Assembly: GCA_023333565.1 (NCBI GenBank)
Contig: JAJKFH010003198.1
Span: 248,001-312,000, forward strand
Direction: 5' to 3'
DNA from: Puffinus mauretanicus
Lineage: Eukaryota > Chordata > Aves > Procellariiformes > Procellariidae
DNA: 64,000 nt
Part shown: piece by piece, positions 62,801-64,000 of the stretch
Layout of the letters: every line of letters starts with the position of its first letter
How positions within the stretch are numbered: the first letter of the stretch is position 1
The notes under the pieces: generated by a model
What the model was told of the DNA's origin: nothing
Seen by the model: only the letters and a program-made list of their open reading frames with translations
The model's database searches: none
Translations under genes and position numbers: made by a program

Positions 62801-64000
62801 TGCAAAACTAATAGTAGAGAGAGAAACTGAATTCTGTTCCATCTTGAGCATCTTCAGCAGAACTCATGTCAACATCCAGTCAGCTACATGTGAATAAATT
62901 TGCAGAAGACACCGAATATGCACAAGTCTTATTGAGAACTTTTATTGTTCTAATGATATGTCCTCCTGTGTGCAGTACAACACACAATTCCTGTAAAATA
63001 TTCTTCAAGGCTTGTATGAGGTATCCAGATTGCAGTCCTTTCCTTGGCAGGCATCTTGTAAGCTTTTCTATACAGATGTGTGGTACCCCTCAGGAAGGAG
63101 GTACCAATTCTAGGGACTTTTTTTCGATGAAATTTCTGAAAACTTTTCATGCTTGAGAAATATATACATTTTATCAAGACAGGCAAAGGCGTGTCTTCAG
63201 GGATTTCTGGTCAAAATGAAAAGAAATTCACCCAGTAGTAGTCAATAGCCCGATGTTCAGGACACTGGCAATGCCTAGAAGATGCAAATTCAAGTATTTT
63301 CTCTGCTGAATTCACTGCATGAATAAAATGCATGAACAAAAGCCATTCACAGCATTTTTACATGTGCCAGGTGAGTGTTTTTGCTGCCAGACTTTTTTGG
63401 ATAGGTGTTTGGCAGTTTCACATGTTGTACAAAGTAAAACAATTTAAAAAAAGCATCAGTCCTGAAGAAAACGTGTGACTTGTTGACTAGGCCGCTCTAG
63501 TTTTTTTCCCAGCAGCCCTTATTCCAGATAAGCTCTAATGTTGGCCCTGTGACAAAACTTGGTAGGAGATGTTACCTCTGCAGTACTAGAGCTGTTTCTT
63601 CACCAGCCTCTGCTCAGGACTTACTTTAAGCCATTTCACTGTGGCCTAATTGATTACTACAAAGCAGGAGGACATGACACCCATAAGACCAGCCAGGTCC
63701 TCTTTCACAGATGTAGATTACATAATAGAGCAGCTTAATTAACCTTTTGGAAACTACTGCAAATTAGCTGTCTGACCATTTTACCTCTGCAGGCAGCTAA
63801 ACTGCAAATCTGCTATTTTGTGATTATATTTGCAAATGCCCCTAATGGGCGACATTCACCTTCAACATACAGGAGGGAGTGTAAACAGCGATCCTTCTCT
63901 GATGGTTGCTCCATGATCCATCTTCTGCTCCCCCTTGTCATTTGAGTGTCTGCTTTGCTGACACTGCTGGACTTGGAAAATTTCAGTATCCACTTAGCCA
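56890..64000. other. Non-coding stretch to the window end, no gene recognised
   Basis: Frames up to 131 codons (plus, 59303-59698) without recognisable motifs. A 7-bp hairpin (CATCACT/AGTGATG, loop GGT) lies at 60523-60539. A/T runs near 59995-60010 and 62671-62684. 63600-63870 is free of simple repeats and rich in TAATTA/TTAATTAA-type words, as homeodomain-bound enhancers often are, but conservation cannot be judged here. A phrase at 58255-58285 ('gggcctaaactgagcacagcag') weakly recalls reversed CR1 but is too short to call. Confidence 0.5.

Noticed and set aside
1..64000. Possible CRISPR array, operon, phage, plasmid or tRNA/rRNA gene
   Set aside because: No regular repeat-spacer pattern, tightly packed genes, tRNA box pairs with proper spacing, or rRNA sequence was found; all features are those of vertebrate nuclear DNA.

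Overview
This is vertebrate nuclear DNA, most likely from a bird. Three things point that way. There is a well-preserved CR1 LINE 3' half (36279-37435, minus) with the octamer-type CR1 terminus and older CR1/L3 pieces nearby. There is an ERVL-type solo LTR (46157-46703, minus) of a family I recognise from neoavian genomes. The rest is AT-rich, repeat-poor single-copy sequence with scattered, heavily decayed amniote repeats (MIR and others). Nothing looks bacterial, plasmid-borne or viral in organisation. There are no operons, ribosome binding sites, tRNA or rRNA genes, or CRISPR arrays that I can see.

I could not identify any intact host protein-coding gene. The window is best read as an intergenic desert or part of a very long intron. 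The only reading frames with recognisable homology are the CR1 reverse-transcriptase remnants: the two frames at 36370-37432, joined across a small deletion, a short piece at 34918-34989 and another at 50869-51196. Other long frames are unrecognised and may be chance: 175 codons at 48806-49333 minus, 137 codons at 10280-10693 minus, 109 codons at 52851-53180 minus.

Layout: 1-10.7 kb is plain AT-rich sequence with a GT microsatellite, a striking 14-bp perfect hairpin at 3.36 kb, paired palindromes at 5.78 kb and a split MIR at 6.7-7.0 kb. 10.7-12.3 kb holds two GC-rich, CpG-bearing blocks. 12.4-34 kb is mostly featureless, with a GC-richer patch at 19.6-20.9 kb and a few ancient repeats. 34.6-37.4 kb carries a 61-bp tandem duplication and two CR1 pieces. 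37.4-46 kb is again sparse. 46.2-46.7 kb is the solo LTR. 49.6-52.6 kb is a small repeat cluster (MIR, then three CR1-type remnants of different ages and on both strands). 52.6-54.9 kb has the 109-codon frame and several inverted repeats. 55-64 kb is sparse, with one short tandem repeat.

No new biological system is evident. The most checkable oddities are the perfect hairpins, the short tandem duplications, the CpG-bearing blocks, the LTR with its own TATA box and the unexplained 109-codon frame. Mentions of family identity rest on remembered consensus sequences; no search was run.
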